Positions 16,917-24,884 of a stretch of DNA of 45,845 nt are shown here, piece after piece. The position numbers were made by a program, and so were the translations under genes. Each line of letters opens with the position of its first letter. The stretch's first letter is position 1. The stretch covers positions 32,504 to 78,348 of the forward strand of contig JAPLKK010000121.1 of NCBI GenBank assembly GCA_026388115.1. Reading direction: 5' to 3'. Below the pieces are notes generated by a model. It was given only the letters and a program-made list of their open reading frames with translations, was not told where the DNA came from and did no database searches. Origin of the DNA: Elusimicrobiota bacterium (lineage in GTDB: Bacteria > Elusimicrobiota > Elusimicrobia > UBA1565 > JACRDR01).

Positions 16917-16955
16917 GGGACCGAGGTCAATCCCGGTCCAGAGCGCGAAGACCGG

Positions 16956-17201
16956 TCACTTGCTCGGAGTGGCTCCCGAGTTCCAGTCGGTCGGGCTCTG
17001 GGCCGTCCCCGTGCTTGTCGTCGTCGTGTGCGACTGGGTCGTCGTAGTGGTCGGGGGCTGGGTCGGCGAGGCGCCGCCGCCGCAGCAACCTCCCTCGCCG
17101 CCGCCGGAGCCTTGCGCGACGGTGGACGGCGCAAGGGATGCGACCCCGAAGCCGGAGCAGGCCAGAGCGAATGCGAACGAGCGCGTCCATTTCAATCTCA
17201 T
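16956..17201 (-). CDS. Small secreted Thr-rich CCGG protein
   Basis: The 81-residue product starts MRLKWTRSFAFALACSGFGV, then 'PSTVAQ', 'GGEGGCCGGG', a Pro/Thr stretch with TTTTT runs and the tail 'SPTDWNSGATPSK'. It is a tandem copy of the gene at 17224, which has an almost identical signal peptide and a 'SPTDWNSGAKPQ' tail. Secreted; function unknown. It lies 22 bases after that gene, so they are cotranscribed. Confidence 0.65.
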   Translation of the reverse strand: MRLKWTRSFAFALACSGFGVASLAPSTVAQGSGGGEGGCCGGGASPTQPPTTTTTQSHTTTTSTGTAQSPTDWNSGATPSK

Positions 17202-17223
17202 AGGCCCTCCCCCGCGCAGCCGA

Positions 17224-17502
17224 TCACTGGGGTTTGGCTCCCGAGTTCCAGTCGGTGGGACTCTGAGAGGACGAGGAGTTCGTCGTCGTGGTAGTCGTAG
17301 TGGTCGTGGTCGTGGGCTGGGTCGGCGAGCCGCCGCCGCCACCGCCGCAGCAGCCACCCTCGTCCCCGCTGGGGGGAGGATACTGCGTGGTGGTCGTAGA
17401 CGTGGTGACCGTCTGCCCGACGGTGGACGGCGCAAGGGATGCGACCCCGAAGCCGGAGCAGGCCAGCCCGAACATGAACGAGCGCTTCCATCCGGATCTC
17501 AT
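17224..17502 (-). CDS. Small secreted Thr-rich CCGG protein (tandem copy)
   Basis: The 92-residue product starts MRSGWKRSFMFGLACSGFGV, followed by 'PSTVGQ', a Thr run, 'DEGGCCGGGGGG' and an 11-Thr block. The start context is GGGAGGGCTT. It is closest to 16956, and its 'TTTTQYPPP' segment also matches the product at 3457, so the family has spread across the island. The Thr runs are encoded by simple repeats prone to length change. Confidence 0.65.
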   Translation of the reverse strand: MRSGWKRSFMFGLACSGFGVASLAPSTVGQTVTTSTTTTQYPPPSGDEGGCCGGGGGGSPTQPTTTTTTTTTTTNSSSSQSPTDWNSGAKPQ

Positions 17503-17522
17503 AAGCCCTCCCTTGCCCGGCC

Positions 17523-19061
17523 TCAATTCCCCTCGGTGTAGGTCTGCTTCGAAACGCGCTCCGTGGCCTCCGGCACCGTGTCAGCCGGCCACTGGAACGG
17601 CCCGGGATGGCACCTGCGGCCTTGCCCCGACACGCGGGCGCAGTCGCTGACGATCTGCCCCTGCTTCGTTTGGCTGTAATCCTGCTGGATGTTCTTGCCC
17701 AGCCGGTCGGCTTGGTGGGATTGGTTCTGCGCGATGGCGAGGTGCTGTATGCCTTGCGTGATCAGCATCATCCCGGTCGCCAGCAGCATGCCCCCCAGCA
17801 TGGGAGCGATCGCCATCAGCGCCGCGCCCAAGGCCAGAAGGAGCGAGCCGATGAACATCATCGCCACTCCCATGTTGTGGTTCTTCCGGGCCGCGTTGCT
17901 GAGGTTCTTGGCGTTGTCGATCTGGGGCTGATAGGGGGTGAAATCCTTGGACGGTCCCGCGTCCGGAGCCGGCTGCACGCCGTCGTTGAGAACGCCTCCC
18001 CCCATCGGCGAGACCACTTGAGGCAAGCCCACGTCCGCGGGCGCGGACATGGTGCCGCCGTTGGTCCGGGTCATTTCAAAAGCGTTTCTCTCATAGCGAG
18101 AAGCCGCCTCCTCCGTGGGGGCGAGCACCTTGCCCTGCATCGAGCTGAGCTTCGCCCATTTGAGCGCTCCCATGGAAACGCGCGACGAGACCCGGGTCGA
18201 GTCGATCTGCTTGCCGGCAGCCGTCTGCTGCTTGGGGAATTTCCCCAGCTTTTGGTGCCCCGCCGCGCGGGGGACGGCTCGCGCTGCAGGAGGGGCGGCC
18301 ATGGTGATGGCGTTCCTCATCGTCGCGACCATTCCCATCACCGTTCCGGGCGCCATGGGGCTGGCGTCCGCCATGCCCGGGGCGGTTGCGATGCCCTGGG
18401 AGCCGGCGGGAAGCGCGGCGAGCCCCTGGAAATCGGAGGTCTCGGCGCCCGCGCCGGAGGCCGCAGCGCCGCCGGAGGATGCCGCGCCGCTTGCCGGCGC
18501 CGCCTGAGGCCCGCTCTCCGTTGCGGCGCCGGCCGAGAGGCCAGCGCCGCCCCCCGCCGTCGCAACGCCGTCCGAGGTCTTGTCGGCCGGCTGGGCCGAT
18601 CCGGCGCCCGAGGCGGCGGAACTCGCCGCTCCCGACGACTGCACCCCCGCCGAGGGGGCCAGGCCGGCGTAGGCCGCGGGCTTGCCGGCGTGCGCCCGCA
18701 TGAAAGAGCCGATGGAGAGGCCCGCCGCGACCCCGGCGCCCAGGAAAGCCGTCAAGACCAGCCAGCCGCCCATCTTCGACGCGAAAGCCGCTCCCAGGAC
18801 GCTTTGCTCGCCCAGAATCTTGGCGATATAGCCGGCGATCCGCCCGAGGCCCAAAGGTCCTCTGAAGGCCATTTCCGCGGGGGCCCTGACCAGCGCGATG
18901 CCCGAGCTCGGGGAGCCTGAGCTCCAAGCGACCCCCGCGCCCTTCTTCTCTTTCTCCTTCTTCCGGAGCGTCGGAATCTTGGGAGACAGCTCGCCGCCGC
19001 TCAGCCCCGTCTCTTCGACAGGCGTCACGGCCGCGGTCCCGCCGCGCTTTGCCCGCGTCAC
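17523..19061 (-). CDS. Large membrane protein, KEKExKGxGV family
   Basis: The 512-residue protein starts at a GTG (19059-19061) overlapping the previous stop. It has no signal peptide. The N-terminus carries 'IPTLRKKEKEKKGAGVAW', then 'GLGRIAGYIAKILGEQS', a transmembrane helix ('GWLVLTAFLGAGVAAGLSIG'), about 240 Ala/Ser/Gly-rich residues and a pair of C-terminal helices ('MGVAMMFIGSLLLALGAALM', 'LGGMLLATGMMLITQGIQHL'). The product at 29873 has the same order and the same N-terminal motif. The layout suggests an inner-membrane scaffold of a surface structure, but no known family is recognised. Confidence 0.65.
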   Translation of the reverse strand: MTRAKRGGTAAVTPVEETGLSGGELSPKIPTLRKKEKEKKGAGVAWSSGSPSSGIALVRAPAEMAFRGPLGLGRIAGYIAKILGEQSVLGAAFASKMGGWLVLTAFLGAGVAAGLSIGSFMRAHAGKPAAYAGLAPSAGVQSSGAASSAASGAGSAQPADKTSDGVATAGGGAGLSAGAATESGPQAAPASGAASSGGAAASGAGAETSDFQGLAALPAGSQGIATAPGMADASPMAPGTVMGMVATMRNAITMAAPPAARAVPRAAGHQKLGKFPKQQTAAGKQIDSTRVSSRVSMGALKWAKLSSMQGKVLAPTEEAASRYERNAFEMTRTNGGTMSAPADVGLPQVVSPMGGGVLNDGVQPAPDAGPSKDFTPYQPQIDNAKNLSNAARKNHNMGVAMMFIGSLLLALGAALMAIAPMLGGMLLATGMMLITQGIQHLAIAQNQSHQADRLGKNIQQDYSQTKQGQIVSDCARVSGQGRRCHPGPFQWPADTVPEATERVSKQTYTEGN

Positions 19062-20618
19062 TTTTGCTGCTCCTGCTTGACCATCGCCGCCGCCGTGTAC
19101 GCGTCCGAGATCGCCTGGTCCAGATGCTTCTCGGCATCGGACGCCTTGGATGCACGTTGGTCGACCGGCGTGGCTTTGGCGAAGGCGGCGAACCAACTAT
19201 TGATCGCCGCGGTCAGCTCGGTCTGCTCGTCGGCGAACACGTCCGCCGCCGCCGAGCTCGTCTTCAGGACGCTCAACGCTTGTTTCAGATTTCTGTCCCA
19301 CCTTCAGGAATTCATTCCACGGGTGCCGCATGTCCCATAGCGCCGCGGCCACCCCCTGGTCGTTCGGCGACTGGCTCTGCATGGCGGCGATATTGGCGGC
19401 TTGCACCGATCGGAGGGTGAACGCGTACGACGTGGTCCCCTCGCAGTCGAGCGCCCCACCCGACGAGCTGAAATTGTCCGTCCCCGCCGCGAGCCGGGCC
19501 TCGCAGTCGTGAGCGGCTTGCAGGTGCGCCGAATAGGAAGCGAACCCGCTCGAGCCCAACCGGCTTGCCGCATCCGCATCCGTCAGGAGCGCCATCCGCG
19601 TGATCTCGGTGAAGTCGGCGGAAGCGGGCCGGGCGACGTAGTTGACGAGGAAGTCGCCCTGCTGGTCGACGAACTGCTGCGGGCTGAGGTACTGCAAAGT
19701 GGGGGCGTTGTTAGTGCCGCCGCCGCCACTGCCGCCGCCCGTCGCCGCCCCCGTATTCGCCGGAGCGACGGGCGCCGCCGGAGACGCCGCCGCTGCCGGT
19801 GCCGCGGCAGCCGGCGCCGACGTGCCGGCGCGTTGGGACGCGGAGTTCGTTGCCCCACCGCCCCAGGACAAGGCGCTCCCAGCCGATTCCGCCGACCACG
19901 GCATGGCTTTCGAGATCGGGTTGGATCCAAGAGGCGAGGCCGCCCGGCGGCCCGTGGGGTCCGTGATCAGCGAGGCGAGGAAGTGATGCGCGGGCGCCGT
20001 CTTCCCGATATCCGCCGAACGGTTGAGGTTGGCGGCGACGGCGCCATCCGGCCCCGTCTGCGCCCCATTCGGGTGAGCCATAGCTTGGTCGCCCGTCCCG
20101 ACGTGCGCCCCGGCGACGGCCCCACCTCCCGCCCTGTTGACGTCGTGACCAAAGCCCGCGTGGTCCAACGTGCCGACGACGCGGGCGGGCTCGGCCGCGG
20201 GCGCGGAGGCGGGTTGCTGCGGCTCGGGCCGAGCCGGCTGTTCGGCGTTAGGCGCCTCGACGAAATGGTTGGATTCCGGGGCGGTGGCGGTCTCATTCGG
20301 GGCGGTCCAACCGGAGAAGGGCTCCACCATCGAAAGGCTCCGGCCGGCCTGCGACGTCGAAGATTTTCGGCCGACGCGCGGAACCGCAAGCGCCCGGGCC
20401 TTGTTCCCGGCGGCGCCGAAGATCCAGCCGGTGGGCGCCTTACCCGACGGGCGCGCGCTGCGAGTCTCGTCGGCATCCGGCGACGAGCTGATGTGCTTGA
20501 GGCCCAGCGAGATCACGGCGATCACGGCGATGCCGGCAAGAAGATTCCCGGGCTGGGCCACGAATGCCGGCAGCTTTCGCATGCTCGACTTCTCCGGGTT
20601 GGTATTCCTGAGCTTCAT
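19058..20618 (-). CDS. Membrane-anchored Ala/Pro-rich protein with C-terminal helical domain (frameshifted)
   Basis: From ATG 20618 the protein has an N-terminal anchor ('LLAGIAVIAVISLGLKHI'), about 280 low-complexity Ala/Pro/Gly residues and a C-terminal domain starting 'LQYLSPQQFVDQQGDFLVNY'. After 'WNEFLKV' the frame breaks; the adjacent frame continues as 'RNLKQALSVLKTSSAAADVF' to 'AAAMVKQEQQK' at 19058. Removing one G from a GGG run (complement of 19297-19299) restores one frame of about 519 residues. An alternative start is ATG 20582. The C-terminal domain is helical and partly extracytoplasmic. First gene of a five-gene series; function unknown. Confidence 0.6.
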
Positions 20619-20735
20619 ACCCTACATGTAGCTCCCAAGGCGAACTCACCGCCACTAAATTTTTTCTTAGTGAAATTTGCTTGTGCTCACAGGCCTTTTT
20701 TCGCCCGGCACCACCTGCCTGAACCGTCCGTCATT
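20619..20735 (-). promoter_or_regulatory. Conserved 5' leader, copy 9 (GAGCTACATGT subtype)
   Basis: Core TTAGTGGC is the complement of 20651-20658. CACTAA and TTAGTG around AAAAAAT can also pair, giving a CACTAA/TTAGTG stem that absorbs the core. Then GGCG/CGCC, then GGAGCTACATGT. The 5' block is GGTTCAGGC. Confidence 0.6.
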
Positions 20736-20750
20736 CCCCAAAACGACGCA

Positions 20751-21644
20751 TCAATACTTGATCGGTTGAAGGGTCCGCTTCGCTCGCTTCTTATAGGCAC
20801 GGAAAGGCTTGGAAGGCTGCGCGTTCGAGCTCTTAGCGCCCACGGCCGCGGGAGATTGCGAAGACTTCCCGTCGCTCGATACGCCGGCCTGAACCGGAGA
20901 GGAGGCGGCCGGCGACGAAGACACGCCCTTGTTGCTGCCCAAGGTCTGGGCCGCCGTCACCTGCTGGATCGGCGCCGTCGGCACCGCCGCGGCGGGGGAC
21001 TGCGCCGATGAGCTTGGTTGTGCGCTCGTCTGGCTCGTCGTAGTGGTCGTCTTGGAATTCTGCAGCGGCTGAGTCTGCTGCGAGTTCTTCTTCTTGTTCA
21101 TCATCATGCCGATCGCCACGCCCGCCCCTGCGCCTACCGCTGCGGCCCCAAGGGCTCCCATCATCGTCGACGAGCCGCTGTCGCAGGCCGCCTTCCCTGG
21201 CGCACCAGCGGAAGGCGCGTTCGGTTTGGCGCCAGGCGTCCCTCCCGGCTTGGCGCCAGGCGTCTCACCCGGCTTGGCGCCAGGCGTCTCACCCGGCTTG
21301 GCGCCAGGCGTCTCGCCCGGCTTGGCGCCAGGCGTCTCACCCGGCTTGGCGCCAGGCGTCTCGCCCGGCTTGGCGCCAGGCGTCTCGCCCGGCTTGGCGC
21401 CAGGCGTCTCGCCCGGCTTGGCGCCGGGATCCGTCTGGTTTCCGTTCAGCTGCTGTTTCGTTGTTTCCACGTCTTTGTTGGCGGCCTCTTGGGCTTCTTT
21501 TTCGTAGCGGGCATCGCAGTCGGGTTCCCCCGCGGCCCTGCAGGCTTTCACCTTGTCGGCCACTATGGGGCTCCGCAATGCCGCCCAACATTCAAGAGGG
21601 ACCGCCAGTAGAATCGCAACGACGACGGCAAAACTCTTATTCAT
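20751..21644 (-). CDS. Secreted protein with tandem PGAKPGET repeats
   Basis: The 297-residue protein has a signal peptide (MNKSFAVVVAILLAVPLECWA), a head with two Cys ('VKACRAAGEPDCDARYEKEA') matching the head of the 21641 product, and about nine repeats of PGAKPGET. A glycine-zipper-like hydrophobic stretch ('MMGALGAAAVGAGAGVAIGM') follows, then a Ser/Thr-rich part and a basic tail ('PFRAYKKRAKRTLQPIKY'). The ATG overlaps the previous stop (ATGA). The repeats look like a wall-spanning spacer; the hydrophobic stretch could insert in a membrane. Confidence 0.65.
   Translation of the reverse strand: MNKSFAVVVAILLAVPLECWAALRSPIVADKVKACRAAGEPDCDARYEKEAQEAANKDVETTKQQLNGNQTDPGAKPGETPGAKPGETPGAKPGETPGAKPGETPGAKPGETPGAKPGETPGAKPGETPGAKPGGTPGAKPNAPSAGAPGKAACDSGSSTMMGALGAAAVGAGAGVAIGMMMNKKKNSQQTQPLQNSKTTTTTSQTSAQPSSSAQSPAAAVPTAPIQQVTAAQTLGSNKGVSSSPAASSPVQAGVSSDGKSSQSPAAVGAKSSNAQPSKPFRAYKKRAKRTLQPIKY
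21227..21430 (-). repeat. 24-bp coding tandem repeat (about nine units)
   Basis: The unit encodes PGAKPGET and contains the palindrome GGCGCC. Seven units are near-identical and the two distal ones are diverged (PGAKPGGT, PGAKPNAP), as expected for expansion and contraction by slippage or recombination. Confidence 0.85.
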
Positions 21645-22372
21645 TGATCAGACCCCCCCGACTTGAGTGCTCGGACTGGTGCTCGTTTGACAAAGGGACG
21701 CGAGAACCCCGAGGGGGCTTGCGCGTTTGAGTCGTCGAGAGCTTGCGAAGCCGCATCGGGCGACGACAGCGACCGGACCGGCTTCAAAGTCGCGGCCGCC
21801 GGAGCCGCGGAAGCCGCGCTCGGGTTCATGCTGGTGGCGGAACCCGCCTGCTGCTGGGTCGGCGCGTTCGGGCAGGACGTAGCCCATTCGGCCGTGGCCG
21901 GGCACCACTGCGTCACCGGGCTCGGCGCGGCGGACGTCTGGGTCGGAGAATAGGAGGTGCCGGACGTCGAAGGAAAGCTGGAGTCCTGCGAGCCGGCGTT
22001 GGGGTCCGTCGGGCTTGCGCTCTTATTCTGCATCGCCCCTGCCGCGGCCGCGCCCAGCCCCCCCACGGCGGCCGGAACAGCGCCCATCAGGGCTTGCGTC
22101 ATCGGGTCGCTGCCGCCGGCCTTGCCACCGGCGCCAGCCGCCTCGCCGGCACCTGACGCCGCCTTAGCCTTGCTGATGGCCTCCTTCGCGTCGGCGTCCG
22201 CGGCCTTTTTGCCTTCTTTGTCGTATCGGGCTTCGCACGCTGCCCGGGTCTGCCCAGAAGCAATGCAAGCTTTGATCTTCGCCGCCACCGCCTTGGTACG
22301 TGCGATATTCCCCCAGCACTCAAAAGGAACCGCCAACAGCAACGCGGCGATGACAAGAAATCTCGTTCTCAT
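21641..22372 (-). CDS. Secreted protein, WCP-motif family
   Basis: The 243-residue protein starts MRTRFLVIAALLLAVPFECWG, then a two-Cys head ('IKACIASGQTRAACEARYDK'), a Gly/Ala-rich middle ('AVPAAVGGLGAAAAGAMQ'), a Ser/Pro part and 'QWCPATAEWATSCPN'. The tail 'SGFSRPFVKRAPVRALKSG' resembles the tails of the products at 25650, 26474 and 27458. The head is shared with the 20751 product, so it bridges the two families. Leader copy 10 precedes it. Function unknown. Confidence 0.65.
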   Translation of the reverse strand: MRTRFLVIAALLLAVPFECWGNIARTKAVAAKIKACIASGQTRAACEARYDKEGKKAADADAKEAISKAKAASGAGEAAGAGGKAGGSDPMTQALMGAVPAAVGGLGAAAAGAMQNKSASPTDPNAGSQDSSFPSTSGTSYSPTQTSAAPSPVTQWCPATAEWATSCPNAPTQQQAGSATSMNPSAASAAPAAATLKPVRSLSSPDAASQALDDSNAQAPSGFSRPFVKRAPVRALKSGGSDQ

Positions 22373-22505
22373 GGGTGTGGCCTCGCACCAAAGGTATGCA
22401 TCCAAAGGGCTTGCCGAGTCCACTAACGTTTTATTTAGCACGGAAACGTCAGGCGCGCAATGCCTATTTCAGCGAGGGAAGGTCTGGCTGTAGGGTTGCT
22501 GAGAG
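22373..22505 (-). promoter_or_regulatory. Conserved 5' leader, copy 10
   Basis: Core TTAGTGGA is the complement of 22419-22426. The upstream hairpin is ACGTTT/AAACGT, different in sequence from all other copies but fully paired. TTTGGATGCATACC precedes GCGAGG; the 5' part contains CCTCGC, a 6-base complement of that Shine-Dalgarno region. Confidence 0.65.
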
Positions 22506-22512
22506 CCGTATC

Positions 22513-23493
22513 TTACCGGCAATTGGCGACGCACTTGCCGTTATACTGCGCGTAGCTGGAATCCTTTCCCAGATACGTCCCGGTGACGTTGTTCCATGAG
22601 GTCTGGGTCGAGGTGCTCAAGCCGTGCGCCGGCAGCGAGCCGGCTGAAAGATCGAACTTGTTCCCGGTCCACCCAGCCGGCCCAAGGTCGGTCTGCCTAT
22701 AGATCCAATCTCCATCGTCCATGTGCAGGATCCAGTAGCCGCCCAGATGGCTCCTATTGAACGCGCCGGTGGCATTGCCGTCGGCGTTCACCGCGATGCC
22801 CGGCGTGCGCGTGGACTCGCCGCTGGCGGTCAGGTTGTCCCAACCGTTGGTGCTCTTATCGCCCGGCCCGCCGAACATCGTCGCCCGCCCAGTGAGGTGC
22901 GAGTTGCCGGCGTCGATGGCGTCTTTTTCAGCCTTCGAGATATCGCCGTTCGCGCCGCTGGGACAGTCGGCGTTCACCTTCCCGTCCTTCGCGTCGATCG
23001 TGCAACCGGCGACGTTGGCCCCCAGGCTTGCTTTTCCGCTGCACGGGTCGAAGTCCGCTTTACGCAGCGTCCCATTCCCCAGGTTCTTGCCAACGGCCTG
23101 CTCGAACTGCTTCTTCTTTTGTCTCACCTCTGCCTGCTTTTTGGCGTCGCAAGGATCCGCATTGGGTCCCATCCTTGGCGCGCCCTGCGTCAGCGGTGCT
23201 CCCTGCGTCAGCGCTCCTGCAGCGCTTCCATCGTTCCCCGCCATTGCGCCTTTCATCAGCGCTCCCGCGACGGCTCCTAGAGCAGGCGAGATAGCTTGCA
23301 CAACCGCTGCCGCGTTGTTGCTGCCGGCGGCCTGCCCTCCCTGCTGTTGCTGCTGCAGTCCGCACGTCTGCGGCGTATTGCCCATCGCGTCAGGGCAGCA
23401 ACCCGCCGGGGTCCCAGCCGGGCAAACCGCGGCCCCGCATTCGAAAGGGATCGCCATCAGCATCGCGGCGACGAAAACGGAGCTCGTCTTCAT
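22513..23493 (-). CDS. Secreted RlpA/3D-like barrel protein with Cys-rich N-terminus
   Basis: The 326-residue protein has a signal peptide (MKTSSVFVAAMLMAIPFECGA), a 'VCPAGTPAGCCPDAMGN' head like the 'VCANGTPMPIPDCCPE' heads of the 25650 and 27458 products, a Gln/Gly-rich linker and the barrel domain: 'GRATMFGGPGDKSTNGWDN', 'GIAVNADGNATGAFNRSHLGG' and 'QTDLGPAGWTGNKFDLSAGS'. It ends 'YNGKCVANCR'. The domain is closest to that of 24885. It shows how heads and barrels recombine in this island. Probably binds peptidoglycan or acts on it (inference from fold). Confidence 0.7.
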   Translation of the reverse strand: MKTSSVFVAAMLMAIPFECGAAVCPAGTPAGCCPDAMGNTPQTCGLQQQQQGGQAAGSNNAAAVVQAISPALGAVAGALMKGAMAGNDGSAAGALTQGAPLTQGAPRMGPNADPCDAKKQAEVRQKKKQFEQAVGKNLGNGTLRKADFDPCSGKASLGANVAGCTIDAKDGKVNADCPSGANGDISKAEKDAIDAGNSHLTGRATMFGGPGDKSTNGWDNLTASGESTRTPGIAVNADGNATGAFNRSHLGGYWILHMDDGDWIYRQTDLGPAGWTGNKFDLSAGSLPAHGLSTSTQTSWNNVTGTYLGKDSSYAQYNGKCVANCR

Positions 23494-23630
23494 TAGGCTG
23501 GCCTCGCGCAAATGATGCGTCCAAACGGCGTTCCGGAGCCACTAACTTTTCTCTAAGGCGAAGAACTCAAGCGGTGGCAAGGCTTTCTTCAAGGAAGAAA
23601 CGTTCGGCTGTACGATCACTGAGCGCCGGC
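23494..23630 (-). promoter_or_regulatory. Conserved 5' leader, copy 11
   Basis: Core TTAGTGGC is the complement of 23538-23545. Upstream hairpin TTCT/AGAA-type. GTTTGGACGCATCATTTGCG follows, where CGCA/TGCG forms a perfect hairpin directly before the GAGG Shine-Dalgarno. Confidence 0.6.
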
Positions 23631-24193
23631 TATTCAGGCCTGTAGTTCGCCGCGACGCTGCTCAGGCTGACGACGAATGGATCTCCGTCGAGGTTCTTGA
23701 GGTCCTTGAGGTCCGCCCGGGCGGTGCACCTAACGATGTCCGGCGGCGCCAGCTCAAAGCCGCCAGTGACGGCTCCGATGTGCTGATCGAGCGAGTAAAG
23801 GCGGTTGTCCCGCCTGTCCCAGAAGAACATCGGACGATGCCAAGGCTGATGTCCGCCCGAGGATTCGATCATGAAGACGAAGAATCGCGAGTCCGCCGTC
23901 CATGCCCCTTTCGTGATCCTCGCCCCGTGTTCGCCGTCGGCGGATGCGAAGCTCTTCTTGAATCTCACTTTGCCGTGCGACGGCCCGATCGCCACCTCGC
24001 TCTCGCGGGTCTTCGTAGTGATGAGCGCGGCGCCGTAGAGATTATCCGGAGCCAAGAAATAGTTGCGCTTGCCCCCTCCCGCGGCCGGCTCGCGCGCAAC
24101 GCTCGACAGCGCGAGCGATGCGAGCATGAAACCGGCGGCGAGCAGCGCAAACCTAAACGAGCTTTCCCATCGGGGTCTTATCGGCCTTCCCAT
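23630..24193 (-). CDS. Secreted 'WTADSRFFVF' protein, tandem copy 2
   Basis: The 187-residue protein has a signal peptide and one compact domain with 'DNLYGAALITTKTRESEVAIG', 'KGAWTADSRFFVFMIESSGG' and 'HRPMFFWDRRDNRLYSLD'. The last two look like blades of a beta-propeller (TolB/WD-like), but only one or two blades fit in this length. It is about 60% like the product at 24178 by eye, whose gene it overlaps by 16 bases, so the pair is a tandem duplication and translationally coupled. Function unknown. Confidence 0.65.
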   Translation of the reverse strand: MGRPIRPRWESSFRFALLAAGFMLASLALSSVAREPAAGGGKRNYFLAPDNLYGAALITTKTRESEVAIGPSHGKVRFKKSFASADGEHGARITKGAWTADSRFFVFMIESSGGHQPWHRPMFFWDRRDNRLYSLDQHIGAVTGGFELAPPDIVRCTARADLKDLKNLDGDPFVVSLSSVAANYRPE

Positions 24194-24849
24194 GCGTGTC
24201 CTCGTTTCGCGTCATTATATACACGATCGGCTACGTCGCGCACGGCCGACGGTATGGCGTCGTCGCGAGCTTCAAGCTGGGCGGGAGAATCCTGCTTCTG
24301 CCGGCCGTCCTGCTGCTGGCCCGACTGCCGCGAATGCGCCGCAACATCTCTCAAGCTGACGCTGAACGGGACTCCGTCGATGGAGTTTGAATCCCCAGGA
24401 TTCGACCAGGTGGTGCCGCTCACGATGTCCGGTGACGCAAGCGCGAACCCGTCGGTGATCGGTCCCATCCTACGATCGAGCGAGTAGAGCTGGTTGTCCT
24501 GCCGGTCCCAGAAATACATCGGATGATGCCACGGCTGATGCCCTCCGGAGGATTCGAGCATGAAGACGAAGAATCGCGAGTCGGCCGTCCAAGCCGCTTT
24601 CGTGACCCTCAACCCGTGTCCGCCGTCAGCGGAAACGAAGCTCTTGCTGAATACGGTTTCGCCCCGCGACGGCCCGATCGCGATCTTGCTCTCGCCGGTC
24701 TTCGCGGTCGTTATCGCGGCGGTGTAGCGATCGTCCGGAGCCGAATAACGATCGGGCTCGCCCGCCCGGCATCGAGGCGCCGAGATAGAGACGCCCATGG
24801 CGAGCAGGAACAGCGCGAACGCGGCAGAACGATTCCACTTGGATCTCAC
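24178..24849 (-). CDS. Secreted 'WTADSRFFVF' protein, tandem copy 1
   Basis: The start is taken as GTG (24847-24849), because GGGAGGGCCT-GTG-AGATC matches the start context of the Thr-rich genes; an upstream ATG is possible. The 223-residue product has a signal peptide, then 'DDRYTAAITTAKTGESKIAIG', 'KAAWTADSRFFVFMLESSGG', 'HHPMYFWDRQDNQLYSLD'. A charged C-terminal extension of about 40 residues, with a Gln-rich segment, is absent from the downstream copy. It follows the barrel gene at 24885 by 35 bases. Confidence 0.65.
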   Translation of the reverse strand: MRSKWNRSAAFALFLLAMGVSISAPRCRAGEPDRYSAPDDRYTAAITTAKTGESKIAIGPSRGETVFSKSFVSADGGHGLRVTKAAWTADSRFFVFMLESSGGHQPWHHPMYFWDRQDNQLYSLDRRMGPITDGFALASPDIVSGTTWSNPGDSNSIDGVPFSVSLRDVAAHSRQSGQQQDGRQKQDSPAQLEARDDAIPSAVRDVADRVYNDAKRGHAWEGR

Positions 24850-24884
24850 AGGCCCTCCCTGCGTGATGGGATTCATATCCGTTC

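Noticed and set aside
21227-21430. Direct repeats as a CRISPR array
   Set aside because: The units are contiguous, 24 bp, in frame and encode PGAKPGET; there are no spacers and no cas genes.
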